Source of the DNA: an uncultured Pelagibacteraceae bacterium
GTDB taxonomy: Bacteria; Pseudomonadota; Alphaproteobacteria; Pelagibacterales; Pelagibacteraceae
Assembly: GCA_902527215.1 (NCBI GenBank)
Contig: CABZOF010000001.1
Location: forward strand, 354,501-418,500
Direction of reading: 5' to 3'
Length of the DNA stretch: 64,000 nucleotides
Below are positions 1 to 9,763 of this stretch, piece after piece (position 1 is the stretch's first letter; each line of letters begins with the position of its first letter). The translations under genes and the position numbers were made by a program. Under the pieces are notes generated by a model. It was not told the origin of the DNA and did no database searches. It worked only from the letters and a program-made list of their open reading frames with translations.

Positions 1-2
1 AT

Positions 3-317
3 ATAACTACACATCTGGGTATTGATGATCTATTTGAAAACGTATTTGATATAGTCGATGCGGAATATAACCCAAAACCTGCAGCGAAAGCATTCGATCT
101 GATGGTAAAAAAATTTGATATTGACCCAAAAGAAACAATTTATATTGAAGATATTGCAAAAAACTTGTCAATTGGGAAAGAAAGAGGAGCTACGACAGTT
201 TGGCTAATCAATAATGAATATTGGGGTAAAAAAGAATCTGATAAAGACTATATTGACTATAAAATAGAAAATCTCTCTTTATTTTTAAAAGAAATAAGGA
301 TATTAAAAAACTCATAA
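3..317 (+). CDS. HAD-family pyrimidine 5'-nucleotidase-like protein, C-terminal part (5' truncated by window)
   Basis: The open frame runs upstream of the listed ATG to the window edge (ITTHLGIDDLFENVFDIVDAEYNPKPAAKAFDLMVKKFDIDPKETIYIEDIAKNL), typical of the HAD nucleotidase C-terminal half. Confidence 0.75.
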   Translation: MTTHLGIDDLFENVFDIVDAEYNPKPAAKAFDLMVKKFDIDPKETIYIEDIAKNLSIGKERGATTVWLINNEYWGKKESDKDYIDYKIENLSLFLKEIRILKNS

Positions 318-320
318 ATT

Positions 321-1148
321 ATGAGTATAGAAAACTTCATAAATGAAGCGTGGGAAAAAAGAGATCAAATAAATCCTTATTCAGATCAGTCTTTAAAAGA
401 TACAATAAATCAAGTCATTGATGACTTAGATAGTGGAAAGTCGCGAGTTGCTGAAAAAATAAATGGTGAATGGATAACTCATCAACATTTGAAAAAAGCA
501 ATCATGTTAAGTTTTAGATTATATCCAATGGAGAATTTGAACGGTCCATATAGTAGTTGGTATGATAAATCTCATCTACTAAAAGGTAAGACTGCAGGAT
601 GGACAAAAGAAGATCATGAGAAAGCGGGTTTTAGAATGGTGCCTAACTCTCCAGTAAGAAAAGGAAGTTTTGTTGGAAAGAACGCAGTTTTAATGCCATG
701 CTACGTTAACATTGGAGCATACATAGATGAAGGAACAATGATTGATACATTTGCAAGAGCAGGAAGCTGTAGCCAAATTGGAAAAAATTGTCATATCTCA
801 GCAGGTTCAGGTGTAGGTGGAGTTTTAGAACCTGCGCAAGCTCTGCCAACTATTATTGAGGATAATGTTTTTTTAGGTGCGATGTCTGAAGTTGTAGAAG
901 GTGTAATTGTAGGAGAAGGATCTGTACTGAGTATGGGCATGTACATAGGACAATCTACAAAAATTGTTAATAGAAAAACTGGAGAAATTACTTATGGAAA
1001 AATTCCTCCTTATTCAGTTGTAGTACCAGGTTCACTTCCTGACAAAAATAACCCAACTGCACCTTCACTATATTGTGCTGTAATAATTAAGCAAGTAGAT
1101 GAGAAGACAAGATCTAAAACTTCTATTAACGATCTGCTGAGAGAATAG
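321..1148 (+). CDS. dapD: 2,3,4,5-tetrahydropyridine-2,6-dicarboxylate N-succinyltransferase
   Basis: Left-handed beta-helix hexapeptide repeats, 275 aa, RMVPNSPVRKGSFVGKNAVLMPCYVNIGAY; followed by dapE. Confidence 0.95.
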   Translation: MSIENFINEAWEKRDQINPYSDQSLKDTINQVIDDLDSGKSRVAEKINGEWITHQHLKKAIMLSFRLYPMENLNGPYSSWYDKSHLLKGKTAGWTKEDHEKAGFRMVPNSPVRKGSFVGKNAVLMPCYVNIGAYIDEGTMIDTFARAGSCSQIGKNCHISAGSGVGGVLEPAQALPTIIEDNVFLGAMSEVVEGVIVGEGSVLSMGMYIGQSTKIVNRKTGEITYGKIPPYSVVVPGSLPDKNNPTAPSLYCAVIIKQVDEKTRSKTSINDLLRE

Positions 1149-1153
1149 TTTCG

Positions 1154-2311
1154 ATGAAAATTATAAATGAACTTCAATTAGCTAAAGAGCTAATCAGATT
1201 TCCAACTGTAACTCCTATAGATGCTGGAATAATGAAATTTTTAGAAAAAAAATTGAAAAAACTCGGCTTTAAAACTAAAATTCTGGAGTTCAAAGAAAAA
1301 GGAATTGCTCCAGTTAAAAATCTATATGCAAGATTAGGAAGCAAAAGTCCTAATTTTTGTTATGCAGGACATCTTGATGTTGTTCCAGCTGGAAATTTAA
1401 GAGATTGGACAGTAAATCCATTTAAACCAACAATTAAGAAAGGACATTTAATTGGAAGGGGTGCAAATGATATGAAAAGTTCTATAGCTGCATTTGTGTC
1501 AGCTATAAGCGTTTTTGTTGAAAAAAATAGAGGATTTAATGGATCGATAAGTCTTTTAATTACTGGAGATGAAGAAGGTGTTGCGATTAATGGAACCAAG
1601 AAAGTTGTAGATTATTTAAAAAAGAAACGAGAGAAAATAGATTTTTGCTTAGTTGGAGAGCCAACTAATCCTAATAAATTAGGTGAAATGATTAAAATTG
1701 GTCGAAGAGGAAGTATGAACGGTCGATTAACAATTACAGGTGTTCAAGGGCATGTAGCATATCCTCATAGAGCAAATAACCCTTCTACTGCTCTAGTAAG
1801 AATACTTAAAGAACTAAAAGATATACGATTTGACAAAGGCACGAAGGATTTTCAACCAACAAATCTTGAAATTACGAAAATTAATATAAATAATACTGCA
1901 GACAATGTAATTCCAGGTTTTGCATATGCTTCATTTAATATAAGATTTAATAATATGCATACTTCAAATTCCATTAAAAAAAAAATTAATAAAATTTTAA
2001 AAAAAGTTTGTAATAAAACTAAATCTAAATATAAAATTGATTACAATGTTTCAGGTGAAGCTTTTCTTACAAAGCCTAATAGTACAACATTTATGATACA
2101 AAGTATTATTAAAAAAGTTACTAAAATAAAGCCTAAACTTTCAACCACTGGAGGTACATCTGATGCAAGGTTTATTAGGGAAATAGCTCCTTGTTTAGAA
2201 TTTGGCTTAGTAGGAAAAACTATGCATAAAGTTGATGAGGCTGTCTCACTAACTGATTTAAAAAAATTGAGTTTAATATATTCAAAAGTTTTAAAAAATT
2301 ATTTTAAGTGA
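1154..2311 (+). CDS. dapE: Succinyl-diaminopimelate desuccinylase
   Basis: M20 peptidase motifs (YAGHLDVVPAG, GRGANDMKSSIAAF, TGDEEG); adjacent to dapD. Confidence 0.95.
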   Translation: MKIINELQLAKELIRFPTVTPIDAGIMKFLEKKLKKLGFKTKILEFKEKGIAPVKNLYARLGSKSPNFCYAGHLDVVPAGNLRDWTVNPFKPTIKKGHLIGRGANDMKSSIAAFVSAISVFVEKNRGFNGSISLLITGDEEGVAINGTKKVVDYLKKKREKIDFCLVGEPTNPNKLGEMIKIGRRGSMNGRLTITGVQGHVAYPHRANNPSTALVRILKELKDIRFDKGTKDFQPTNLEITKININNTADNVIPGFAYASFNIRFNNMHTSNSIKKKINKILKKVCNKTKSKYKIDYNVSGEAFLTKPNSTTFMIQSIIKKVTKIKPKLSTTGGTSDARFIREIAPCLEFGLVGKTMHKVDEAVSLTDLKKLSLIYSKVLKNYFK

Positions 2312-3237
2312 AGACCGGTCTAATCACTTCAGATACTTATAAAAACCATAATACTGGGAATGGCCATCCAGAAAAAATTGATAGAGTTACTGCTATAATT
2401 GATAACTTTAAAAAAGTAGATAACAAAAATCTTATATGGAAAAAACCAAATAAATTTGACGAATTTTTTTTAAATAAAACCCATTCAATAGAATATATTA
2501 ATCATGTTAAACAGTCTTTTCCAAAAAAGGGTTTAGTATTTTTAGATGGTGACACAATTGTTTCCCCTGGTAGTAAAGATGCTACTAAAGATGCAGTCGG
2601 TTCAATTATTACAGCAATAGATGGGGTGCAAAACAAAGAATTCAAAAACGCTTTTTGTGCTGTAAGACCTCCGGGCCATCATGCAGAAAAAAATAAAGCC
2701 ATGGGATTTTGTATATATAATAATGTAGCTGTTGGTGCTAATTATCTAATTGAAAAGTATAAATACAAAAAAATTGCAATAATTGATTTTGATGTTCACC
2801 ATGGTAATGGAACTCAAGATATTTTTTATGATAATGAAAAGGTATTGTATGTTTCTACTCACCAATACCCTTATTACCCCGGTTCAGGTTCAAATAAAGA
2901 AAATGGAAAATTTAATAATGTATTAAATATTCCACTAGAAGCTGGAACAACATCTGAAGTATATTTAAATGCATATGAAAATGTTTTAACTAAAATAAAA
3001 CAGTTCAAACCTGAATTCTTGTTATTTTCTGCGGGTTTTGATGCACATATTGATGATCCGTTAGCACAAATGAAATTATGTACTGAGGATTTTTATAAAA
3101 TTACCAAAAGGACTTTAGAATATTCTAAATCTTTTTGTAATGGTAGGGTCGTTTCAATTCTTGAAGGTGGTTATGATCTTAAAGCATTACAAAATAGTAC
3201 TCAAAGACATGTTGATGCGTTGTTAGAATTTAATTGA
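2308..3237 (+). CDS. Histone deacetylase / acetylpolyamine amidohydrolase family protein
   Basis: HDAC motifs RPPGHHAEKNKAMGFCIYNNVAVGA, IDFDVHHGNGTQDIFY, SAGFDAHIDDPLA, LEGGYDL. GTG start overlaps the dapE stop (GTGA). Confidence 0.9.
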   Translation: MKTGLITSDTYKNHNTGNGHPEKIDRVTAIIDNFKKVDNKNLIWKKPNKFDEFFLNKTHSIEYINHVKQSFPKKGLVFLDGDTIVSPGSKDATKDAVGSIITAIDGVQNKEFKNAFCAVRPPGHHAEKNKAMGFCIYNNVAVGANYLIEKYKYKKIAIIDFDVHHGNGTQDIFYDNEKVLYVSTHQYPYYPGSGSNKENGKFNNVLNIPLEAGTTSEVYLNAYENVLTKIKQFKPEFLLFSAGFDAHIDDPLAQMKLCTEDFYKITKRTLEYSKSFCNGRVVSILEGGYDLKALQNSTQRHVDALLEFN

Positions 3238-3268
3238 TAATATTTTTTTAAGCGCTAAACACAAAAAT

Positions 3269-3742
3269 ATGAAACCATATAAGATTAAAAAGTCTGATAT
3301 TGATAAAAAAGGTAAAGGACTCTACGCCACAAGAGATATAAAAGAAGGTGAAAAAATAATAGATTACATTGGTAAATTAATTACCAAAAAACAAACTGAG
3401 AATTCTGACAAATACGATAACAGTAAGCCAATATATTTATTTACAGTAAATAAAAGATATGATCTCGATGGGGATTTCCCATGGAATACAGCTGGTCTAA
3501 TAAATCACTCATGTGAAAATAATTGTGATTACGATGGTAAGGGGCTTAAAATTTGGGTTAAGGCTATAAAAGATATTAAAAAAGGTGAGGAATTAACTTG
3601 TGACTATGGATTTGGTTATGACAAAGATTATAAACAATTTCCTTGTAAATGTAAGTCAAAAAATTGTTGTGGCTATATTGTAAGAGCAGAATCAAGATGG
3701 AGAATTAATAAAAAATTCTCAATGGGTAATAAGAAAAATTAG
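3269..3742 (+). CDS. SET domain protein (putative protein-lysine methyltransferase) with post-SET Cys motif
   Basis: GKGLYATRDIKEGEKIIDYIG, GLINHSCENNC, GEELTCDYGFGY, then CKCKSKNCCG. Confidence 0.9.
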   Translation: MKPYKIKKSDIDKKGKGLYATRDIKEGEKIIDYIGKLITKKQTENSDKYDNSKPIYLFTVNKRYDLDGDFPWNTAGLINHSCENNCDYDGKGLKIWVKAIKDIKKGEELTCDYGFGYDKDYKQFPCKCKSKNCCGYIVRAESRWRINKKFSMGNKKN

Positions 3743-4479
3743 TATAAAATTTTTTTCAAAAATAATCCTTCTGCTGGTGCTGGTGGTGCGCATAAATTTC
3801 TATTTTTTGATTTAATTACACTTGTAAATTTTTTTAATGTCCACTTTTTTTCACCAACATATTTTAAACAACCAACCATTGATCTAACTTGTTGTTTTAA
3901 AAATGATTGTGATCTAAACTCTAGTTCAATTTTGTTTTTTGTCTTTTTAATTTTAACTGATTTAATTGATCTTATTGGGCTTTTCGCATTACATCCAGAT
4001 GCTCTAAAAGTTGAAAAATCATGAGATCCAATTAACTTTTTTGCTGCTTTTTTCATTTCCTCTAATTCGAGGTTTTTAATAACAAACCAACCTCGCTTAT
4101 TTTGAAGGATCGGTTTACTTGATTGATTGAAAATAACATATTTATAAACTCTTTCTTTTGCAGAAAAACGTGCATGAAATTTCATATTTTTTCTTTTTAT
4201 TTTTAAAATGGCTATTTCGTATTTATTTAAAAAAAAATTAATTGATTTTAAAAATTGATTTAAATTTTGAATTTTTTCAGTGACATCAAAATGTGCAGAT
4301 TGCTCAATTGCATGTACACCTGTATCTGTCCTTCCCGAGCCAATAAGTGTAATTTTTTCATTTAAAAGATATGAAATTTTTTTTTGAGTTAATCCTTGTA
4401 TAGTTTTGCCTTTTGTTTGTACCTGCCAACCTATGAAAGAGGATCCAACATATTCGATTAGAATTTGATATCTGAACAT
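3739..4479 (-). CDS. truA: tRNA pseudouridine(38-40) synthase
   Basis: GSGRTDTGVHAIEQSAHFD, FLKQQVRSMVG. Confidence 0.95.
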   Translation of the reverse strand: MFRYQILIEYVGSSFIGWQVQTKGKTIQGLTQKKISYLLNEKITLIGSGRTDTGVHAIEQSAHFDVTEKIQNLNQFLKSINFFLNKYEIAILKIKRKNMKFHARFSAKERVYKYVIFNQSSKPILQNKRGWFVIKNLELEEMKKAAKKLIGSHDFSTFRASGCNAKSPIRSIKSVKIKKTKNKIELEFRSQSFLKQQVRSMVGCLKYVGEKKWTLKKFTSVIKSKNRNLCAPPAPAEGLFLKKILY

Positions 4480-4481
4480 GT

Positions 4482-5402
4482 TTAATTCAAATCGGTGCCT
4501 TTAGTGATTTGGCTACCGCGCAGAAATTCCTTAGTTTTTTGAACTGTTTTACCTTGTCTTTGTATCTCAATGATCTTTATTGAATTTTCACCGCAACCAA
4601 TTTCAAAATTATCTGATAAGACATAACCTGATTTTCCACTTAAAATTGATTTTTCTGCTTTTAGTATCTTGTATCTTTCCCCTTTAAATTCAAACCAACC
4701 TCCTGGATTTGGATATAGACCATTAATTTTTCCTATGATTTTTAAATTACTGTCCTCCCAATTTATTTTTCCTTCTTCTTTTTTAATTTTTTTTGCATAT
4801 GTAGATTTGCTATGATCTTGTTCTTTAAAATGTGCTTTGTTATCAAATATATCATCAATATTTTGTAGTATTTTTTCAGATGCTAAATTACTTAATCTTT
4901 GAGATAAATCCTCACTATTTTCATTTTCTAAAATATTTATGGAATATTGATTACAAACAGGACCAGAGTCTAAACCCTCATTAATTTTCATTATAGAAAT
5001 ACCTGTTGACGTTTCATTGTCCATAATTGCTCTTTGAATGGGAGCAGCACCTCGTAATTTTGGTAAAAGTGAATAATGAATATTTATCCATCCATATTTT
5101 GGAATTTCTAAAATGTTTTTCTTAAGAATTTGCCCGTAAGCAACAACGATACCCAAACTTATATTTTGTTTATTAAGAAAGTTTTTTTCTTCAGCATTAT
5201 CTAATGCAATTGGAGTTCTAACAGGAATATTTAATATTTCAGCCATTATATGAACGGGTGACTTATTTAATCTTTGTCCTCTATTTGATGCTACGGGTGG
5301 TTGAGTATAAACAACCTCAATATCAAAACCATTTTGATACAATGATTTGAGTATTTGCCCAGAAATAGTGGGAGTACCCATGAAAGCAATTTTTTTGCTC
5401 AT
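4482..5402 (-). CDS. fmt: Methionyl-tRNA formyltransferase
   Basis: IAFMGTP, NIHYSLLPKLRGAAPIQRAI; between truA and def. Confidence 0.95.
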   Translation of the reverse strand: MSKKIAFMGTPTISGQILKSLYQNGFDIEVVYTQPPVASNRGQRLNKSPVHIMAEILNIPVRTPIALDNAEEKNFLNKQNISLGIVVAYGQILKKNILEIPKYGWINIHYSLLPKLRGAAPIQRAIMDNETSTGISIMKINEGLDSGPVCNQYSINILENENSEDLSQRLSNLASEKILQNIDDIFDNKAHFKEQDHSKSTYAKKIKKEEGKINWEDSNLKIIGKINGLYPNPGGWFEFKGERYKILKAEKSILSGKSGYVLSDNFEIGCGENSIKIIEIQRQGKTVQKTKEFLRGSQITKGTDLN

Positions 5403-5923
5403 TAAACAATAATTCTATCAGGAGGATTTTTTCTTTTTGATAATTTTTTAACAATCATTGTTTTTTTTAATTTTGATAAATAATCTATGAATAGAATTCC
5501 TTCAAGATGATCCATTTCATGCTGTATACAGGTTGCAAGGAGTCCATCAGCTTCTAAAGTTTTATTTTCACCATTATAATCTAAATATTCAACCTCACAA
5601 TATTTAGGTCTGTCAACTTCCGCAAAATAATCAGGGACAGATAAACATCCCTCTTCATATGTTGTTTTTTCCTTATCCTTATTTTTAATTATAGGATTTA
5701 CAAAATACATTGGATTTTTCTTTCCATCTTTTGAAATATCCATCACTATAATTCTTTTGGGAATACCAATTTGAATTGCTGCTAAACCAATACCATTAGC
5801 TGCATACATTGTTTCCAACATATCATCCATTAATTTTCTTTCTCCATTACCCACTGTTGGTACTGGTTTTGAGACTTGTCTTAAAATTTCGTTAGGTTCA
5901 GTTATAATTGTTTTTATTGTCAT
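5402..5923 (-). CDS. def: Peptide deformylase
   Basis: GIGLAAIQIG, EEGCLSVP, QHEMDHLEGILF. Confidence 0.95.
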   Translation of the reverse strand: MTIKTIITEPNEILRQVSKPVPTVGNGERKLMDDMLETMYAANGIGLAAIQIGIPKRIIVMDISKDGKKNPMYFVNPIIKNKDKEKTTYEEGCLSVPDYFAEVDRPKYCEVEYLDYNGENKTLEADGLLATCIQHEMDHLEGILFIDYLSKLKKTMIVKKLSKRKNPPDRIIV

Positions 5924-5939
5924 GATTAATTGAAGTATT

Positions 5940-7676
5940 TTAAACTTTTAATGGAAGAATTTCCAATAATAGTTCATTTCTCAAGCTAATTAATTTTGTT
6001 CTATTCATAATTTCAATTATAAAATTTAGTGACTCACTATTTAATTCATCCAACTCTTTGTCACCAATAATCTCCACTAGTTTTAATAATATCATGCCCG
6101 ATTCCTTATTATCTATCATTTTATCAAATTCTGAATTTAATTCGGATTTATACTGAGAAAGTTCCTCAATTGGATCTATTTGAATTCCATCAGATCTCAA
6201 TGATTGCAGTAATAAAACATCTTTAAAGCTGAAAGAGTAATTTTTATCATTTTTCATCTTTGACAACAAATTATCAGTTAATTTTTGTGTTTTAGGTAAG
6301 CTTTGCTTATTCAGAAAATAATTTAATATTTTTGATTGATGAAATACTTCATTATTAAACTTAATTTTATTTTTTCTCTTTTCTTCAGTAATTAAATTAG
6401 TTTGGTAAAAGTCAGAAAACTTTACAGGGATTTCTTTTTTGTCCATTTTTTTTAATAGACTAGACAGTTCATCATCAAATGATTTTTTAAAATTTGAGTT
6501 TTCAAAAGAATTAATCAATTTTGATAATAATGAAAGTTTATTTTCAATATTATCTGATAGTAAAAACCTCTGATACATTAGAGCTCTTCCTTCATAATCG
6601 GGTAAGTTTTTTAATGCATTCTCATAATTAATAAGGTCATCTATCTCAAATTGAAATTTTTTGTACAAATTTAATAGATCTTTTTCATCAAAAATACCTT
6701 TACTGGTTGCTTTCTCTAAAAACTTTACCTGATCAATATCGCTAAGATTAAAATCATTTAAATTTTTAAGTATGTTTGAGTTAGATAAATATTTCCAAAT
6801 AAATTCTTCGGACTCTACTGATGGATAATATAAAAATGTCTTATCCGTTTTGTGAGATAAGTGAAAATAAAGAATATTTTCATCAGACAATATAAAATTA
6901 TTATCCTCATATCCCATTAATACTTCAAACTTTTTAACAAAAAAATCATTCAAAGGATCTAGTTCAGAGTTAAGATCAAACAACAACTGAGCCTCATCTT
7001 TTTTATTCTGAGTTATTAAACAATAAATTTTGAAATATGTTAGGTATTCATCAGTTATTAAAGTTAAACTATCAATTGCTGAGCATGAATTTTCTATTTT
7101 GTTTAATGACAAATAATAGTTAGCTACATGTTTTATAAGTCTTTCTTTGTCTTTTATTGATGAATTTTTTTGAATAAATTCTTCAACTAAATCAAAATCT
7201 TTTTTTTTAATTAGATGATCAAGTGTGAAATTTTCAAATTCATTTAATGAAAAATTTTGATTTGGTACATAAGAGTTTGTTAATAATGCTACATCCATTA
7301 ACCTTTCAGAGAAACTTGATAAATTTTTAGACTGTATTTTTTCTAGTAATTTTTTAATTTTTATTCCATCTGTTTTTAACCACATATCAAGATTTAGATC
7401 GTTATCATCAGGGTCAAATAATCCAGCCAACAAAATATTAGAATTGTCTAAATTTTGATCAACTATAATATTTTCATCAGAAAGTTTTACTTTAACATCC
7501 TCCATCTGGCTTGAGTTATTAGATGTGTTAATATTATTTGTCGATTGAGTATTGTTAGCCTCTTTTTTTTCTATTTCTGACCAAAATTCTTTAATTTCCT
7601 GTGCCTGAACAGATTGAATAAACAAAAAAAAAGATGCAAAAATTAAAAATTTACTTAATTGTTTTGAAATTTTCAT
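5940..7676 (-). CDS. Uncharacterised secreted/periplasmic helical protein (~578 aa)
   Basis: Long ORF with signal peptide MKISKQLSKFLIFASFFLFIQSVQAQE. Start placed at M7 of the 584-aa ORF. No family recognised. Confidence 0.75.
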   Translation of the reverse strand: MKISKQLSKFLIFASFFLFIQSVQAQEIKEFWSEIEKKEANNTQSTNNINTSNNSSQMEDVKVKLSDENIIVDQNLDNSNILLAGLFDPDDNDLNLDMWLKTDGIKIKKLLEKIQSKNLSSFSERLMDVALLTNSYVPNQNFSLNEFENFTLDHLIKKKDFDLVEEFIQKNSSIKDKERLIKHVANYYLSLNKIENSCSAIDSLTLITDEYLTYFKIYCLITQNKKDEAQLLFDLNSELDPLNDFFVKKFEVLMGYEDNNFILSDENILYFHLSHKTDKTFLYYPSVESEEFIWKYLSNSNILKNLNDFNLSDIDQVKFLEKATSKGIFDEKDLLNLYKKFQFEIDDLINYENALKNLPDYEGRALMYQRFLLSDNIENKLSLLSKLINSFENSNFKKSFDDELSSLLKKMDKKEIPVKFSDFYQTNLITEEKRKNKIKFNNEVFHQSKILNYFLNKQSLPKTQKLTDNLLSKMKNDKNYSFSFKDVLLLQSLRSDGIQIDPIEELSQYKSELNSEFDKMIDNKESGMILLKLVEIIGDKELDELNSESLNFIIEIMNRTKLISLRNELLLEILPLKV

Positions 7677-7851
7677 TTGGTAAAATTTTTTCAATTTGTT
7701 TAAGTGGAGCAGGTAAGTTGATCTGATTGATCAAAATAAAGCCAAATACAATTATTAAAATGGCAATTATAATTTTTGAAATTGTTTTAAAACTAAAAAT
7801 TTTGTCTTTACTTGTTTTTTTTGTAAATTGCATATATTTTAATAATTTCAA
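7651..7851 (-). CDS. Small single-TM hypothetical protein
   Basis: 66 aa with hydrophobic segment IIIAILIIVFGFILI; its 3' end overlaps the start of the downstream secreted protein. Confidence 0.6.
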   Translation of the reverse strand: MKLLKYMQFTKKTSKDKIFSFKTISKIIIAILIIVFGFILINQINLPAPLKQIEKILPNENFKTIK

Positions 7852-7888
7852 AATAAGACATATTTGTGTTTTTTCAATATAGAAACTA

Positions 7889-8401
7889 ATGAAATCAAAT
7901 AAAAATATTGTATTAATTGGGATGATGGGATCTGGAAAATCATCAATTGGTAAAATTTTGTCAAAAAAATTAAAATTAACATTTATTGATATTGATCAAA
8001 AAATTGAAGAAAGTGAGAATTCTAAAATATCAGAAATTTTTAGTAAATATGGAGAGCATTATTTTCGTAAAATTGAAGAAAAAATATCTTTAAAATATCT
8101 TAATTCAGAAAATTCTGTAATTTCTTTAGGTGGAGGAGGTTTTATAAATGCGTCAATCAGAAAAATGTGTAAAAAAAATTGTCTATCTTTTTGGCTAGAT
8201 TGGAAAAATGAAACAATAGTAGAAAGAATCTTTAAGAGCAAGAAAAGACCTTTGGCAATAAATCTTACAAAGGGTCAAATTAATAATTTAATAAAAGAAA
8301 GATCAAAATTTTATAGCTTGTCGAATCATAGAATTAACTGCAATAAATTAGACAAAGTTGAAATTATAAATAAGATATCAGATATTTATGAATACGAATA
8401 A
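7889..8401 (+). CDS. aroK: Shikimate kinase
   Basis: GMMGSGKSSIGKILS, SLGGGGF; overlaps aroB. Confidence 0.95.
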   Translation: MKSNKNIVLIGMMGSGKSSIGKILSKKLKLTFIDIDQKIEESENSKISEIFSKYGEHYFRKIEEKISLKYLNSENSVISLGGGGFINASIRKMCKKNCLSFWLDWKNETIVERIFKSKKRPLAINLTKGQINNLIKERSKFYSLSNHRINCNKLDKVEIINKISDIYEYE

Positions 8402-9491
8402 AATTACAATCAAAACAAGTACAAAGAAGTACTCAATTATAATTGGAAGAGATCTAATAGGTAAAATTGATAAAATTTTAAAAGCTAATCTTATTAAATT
8501 TGATAAATGTTTAATAGTTATAGATAAAAATATACCTCACAAATTTAAACGACTTTTATACAAAAAGCTAAAAACAAATAAACTTTTTAAAGTAGAAATA
8601 TCGGCATCAGAAAAAAATAAAAATTATCGAACAATTGAAAAAATTCATACAATTTTATTTAAAAACAGGTTTAATAGAGAAGATTGTATTATTTCTTTTG
8701 GTGGTGGAATTATTGGGGATATAGTTGGTTTCGCATCTAGTACATTTAAAAGAGGTATGAAATTGATAAATATTCCATCAACTTTACTGTCTCAAGTGGA
8801 CTCATCAATAGGTGGTAAAACAGGTGTAAATAATAAATTTGGAAAAAATTTGATTGGAAGTTTTTATCAACCTGATTTAGTGGTTTCTGATATGAATATT
8901 TTAGCTTCTTTACCAGAAAGAGAAATTATCTGTGGATATGCTGAAATATTAAAAAGTAGTATTATAGATAGTTTTAATAATTTTCTCTATTTAGATAAAA
9001 ATTTAAAAAAAATTTTAAAATTAGAATCACCTTTCATTGAAAGATCCATAATTAAAAGCTGTAATTTAAAAAAAAGAGTTGTAGAAACAGATGAAAACGA
9101 AAAAAACTACAGAAAGGTATTAAATTTAGGTCACACTTTTGCCCATTCTTATGAATCTACTTTAGGATTTTCTAGAAAACTAAATCATGGGGAAGCTGTA
9201 ATTTTAGGTATTAAAAATGCAGTAGAATTTAGTTTTAAAAGAGGAATTTTATCGAAAAAAAAATTTAATATTATCTTGAATCATATTAATAGAATTGAAA
9301 TGAAACCAAAAATTGAAAAATTATTTAAAAAAAAACACGTATCTAAAATTATGAATTATATGAGAAGTGATAAAAAAAATAATTCAAATAACATTAACTT
9401 AATTTTAATAAAAGATTTTGGAAAAATAATAGTTGACTTTCAGATCAATCCTTCAAATTTAAAAAAATATATTTCTAATAGTTTAAATTAA
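8388..9491 (+). CDS. aroB: 3-dehydroquinate synthase
   Basis: FGGGIIGDIVGFASSTFKRG, PSTLLSQVDSSIGGKTGVN, LGHTFAHSYE. Confidence 0.95.
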   Translation: MNTNKITIKTSTKKYSIIIGRDLIGKIDKILKANLIKFDKCLIVIDKNIPHKFKRLLYKKLKTNKLFKVEISASEKNKNYRTIEKIHTILFKNRFNREDCIISFGGGIIGDIVGFASSTFKRGMKLINIPSTLLSQVDSSIGGKTGVNNKFGKNLIGSFYQPDLVVSDMNILASLPEREIICGYAEILKSSIIDSFNNFLYLDKNLKKILKLESPFIERSIIKSCNLKKRVVETDENEKNYRKVLNLGHTFAHSYESTLGFSRKLNHGEAVILGIKNAVEFSFKRGILSKKKFNIILNHINRIEMKPKIEKLFKKKHVSKIMNYMRSDKKNNSNNINLILIKDFGKIIVDFQINPSNLKKYISNSLN

Positions 9492-9743
9492 TTTGATCTG
9501 TAATGAATGAATATAATTTTTTAATTCATTATCTAAAATTTTATAAATAAACCTCGTTGAGTATAACTTACTTTTATTCTTTAACTCAACAGACTCAATA
9601 AAAAGAACAATATGAAATTTTCCATTTTCATTTGATTTGTGATTTTTATGCAGAAATGACTTATCCTCTATATAAACTTTTGAAATACAATCCTGCGACA
9701 AAATTTTTTTTTCTACAGTTTCAATTAGTTGATTAATATTCAT
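9483..9743 (-). CDS. BolA family protein
   Basis: 86 aa, BolA-like fold pattern (GKFHIVLFIES...); typical neighbour of the DnaJ-cobST trio in Alphaproteobacteria. Confidence 0.75.
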   Translation of the reverse strand: MNINQLIETVEKKILSQDCISKVYIEDKSFLHKNHKSNENGKFHIVLFIESVELKNKSKLYSTRFIYKILDNELKNYIHSLQIKLI

Positions 9744-9763
9744 GTTATAAAGTATTATATATC

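Noticed and set aside
1360-1599. 79-aa minus-strand ORF inside dapE
   Set aside because: Antisense to a well-supported gene with no domain signal.
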